From Betaproteobacteria bacterium (GTDB lineage: Bacteria; Pseudomonadota; Gammaproteobacteria; Burkholderiales; Casimicrobiaceae), in NCBI GenBank assembly GCA_016717855.1, contig JADKEV010000072.1:1-64000 (forward strand): DNA of 64,000 bases. Reading direction: 5' to 3'. Shown piece after piece: positions 63,618 through 64,000 of the stretch. Every line of letters starts with the position of its first letter. Position 1 is the first letter of the stretch. Under the pieces are notes generated by a model. It was not told the origin of the DNA and did not search any database. It saw nothing but the letters and a program-made list of their open reading frames with translations. The translations under genes and the position numbers were made by a program.

Positions 63618-63640
63618 ACACCCTTAGCGTTGACGGGTGT
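63618..63640 (-). promoter_or_regulatory. Hairpin in the rpsB leader
   Basis: ACACCC/GGGTGT stem within the roughly 200-base leader between the promoter and rpsB; S2 mRNA leaders in relatives are autoregulated, but a specific S2 site is not demonstrable here. Confidence 0.35.
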
Positions 63641-63748
63641 GCGAATTTGCCTGGTCGTTGCCATGCCGCTTCGCCGCTGTTCCGACCCCGTTTCGGGTTA
63701 AACTGCCGCTCGGCGCTTCCGGCGTGAAACCGATCAAGCCAACTGCGA

Positions 63749-63779
63749 ATTATAGCATTGTTTCCATTCGATATTCCAA
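63749..63779 (-). promoter_or_regulatory. Promoter of the rpsB-tsf-pyrH operon
   Basis: Minus strand TGCTATAAT: a perfect -10 (63754-63749) with the extended TGn motif. A TTGGAA -35 candidate lies at 63779-63774 (19-base spacer). Predicts a start near 63742 and a leader of about 197 bases. Confidence 0.75.
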
Positions 63780-63816
63780 TCCGATTCCATTGCACGGCAC
63801 GCCCCCGCCGCCTCTC

Positions 63817-64000
63817 ATGCTGACTGCCTGGCTCGATTACCTGCGGTCCCGCCATGCGGCGATCGCCGCGCAGGCGCCGGCGGTCGATGGTGTCCCGGGA
63901 GCGTCCGCGCGGATCGTCGGCTTCGGCGATCCCGACCGGGAACTGGCCGCAGCGGACCGGGGCGCGGTCGCCTGCGCCCTCCCGGACTGGACCGCCCTGA
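63817..64000 (+). CDS. ygfZ: YgfZ/GcvT-family folate-binding protein, 5' part
   Basis: First 61 codons, continuing past the window end. MLTAWLDYLRSRHAAIA and VGFGDPDRELAAADRGAVAC match the N-terminus of YgfZ in Betaproteobacteria, a tetrahydrofolate-binding protein that helps assemble or repair iron-sulfur enzymes. Divergent from rpsB, sharing its promoter region; no clear ribosome binding site before ATG 63817. Partial, so assignment rests on the N-terminus and on the common gene neighbourhood. Confidence 0.75.
   Translation, partial: MLTAWLDYLRSRHAAIAAQAPAVDGVPGASARIVGFGDPDRELAAADRGAVACALPDWTAL

Overview
The window is chromosomal DNA of a high-GC betaproteobacterium, most likely a member or relative of the Burkholderiales. 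The main evidence is the uninterrupted, all-leftward block rpsB-tsf-pyrH-frr-uppS-cdsA-dxr-rseP-bamA-skp-lpxD-fabZ-lpxA-lpxB-rnhB (49.1-63.5 kb). TRAP transporters, class III CoA-transferases and FNR-type promoters fit this placement. No tRNA, rRNA, CRISPR array, prophage or transposase was seen.

Layout. 0-1.04 kb: a two-component system (NarL type) broken by many frameshifts. 1.1-6.2 kb: a TPP-dependent dehydrogenase E1 alpha/beta pair without E2/E3, followed by a complete DctPQM TRAP transporter. 6.25-8.84 kb (convergent): an enolase paralogue with an altered active site and a Gfo/Idh/MocA-type oxidoreductase. 8.94-9.70 kb: a yybP-ykoY (manganese) riboswitch and its GDT1/UPF0016 exporter. 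9.86-14.1 kb: a secreted nine-haem cytochrome with Ig-like repeats, an NTF2-like protein, a hemerythrin under a class II FNR promoter, and an OB-fold periplasmic protein with an FNR-like box. 14.3-22.8 kb: a TPR-GGDEF protein, a tandem M16 peptidase, a QseBC-like pair, a hydratase and a CDF transporter. 22.8-27.6 kb: a NodT-MacA-MacB efflux operon with at least a dozen frameshifts. 28.0-33.8 kb: VIT1, GrpB, and a catabolic group (class II aldolase, ketopantoate-reductase-like, Ldh2-type dehydrogenase, 3-oxoacid CoA-transferase A/B). 33.8-41 kb: compound palindromic repeats, a DUF1631-MaoC fusion protein and HrpA. 41.1-45.8 kb: an orphan peptide-type binding protein, two small proteins, an exported methyltransferase and a CaiB-type CoA-transferase. 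45.9-49.0 kb: pntAB under an FNR-like promoter. 49.1-63.8 kb: the conserved envelope/translation block. 63.8 kb to the end: the first 61 codons of ygfZ.

Two threads run through the region. One is oxygen-responsive physiology: FNR-type boxes sit upstream of the hemerythrin, OB-fold and pntA genes, and two of them have the same box-to-minus-10 spacing. The other is sequence quality. The essential gene rpsB carries a one-base deletion, and the first macB gene carries a homopolymer expansion, so the frameshifts in the two-component system and efflux operon may be assembly errors rather than decay. The observations I would follow first are the enolase paralogue with His-to-Ala in the catalytic loop, the DUF1631-MaoC fusion, and the shared FNR-flank element at 14.2 and 27.9 kb.
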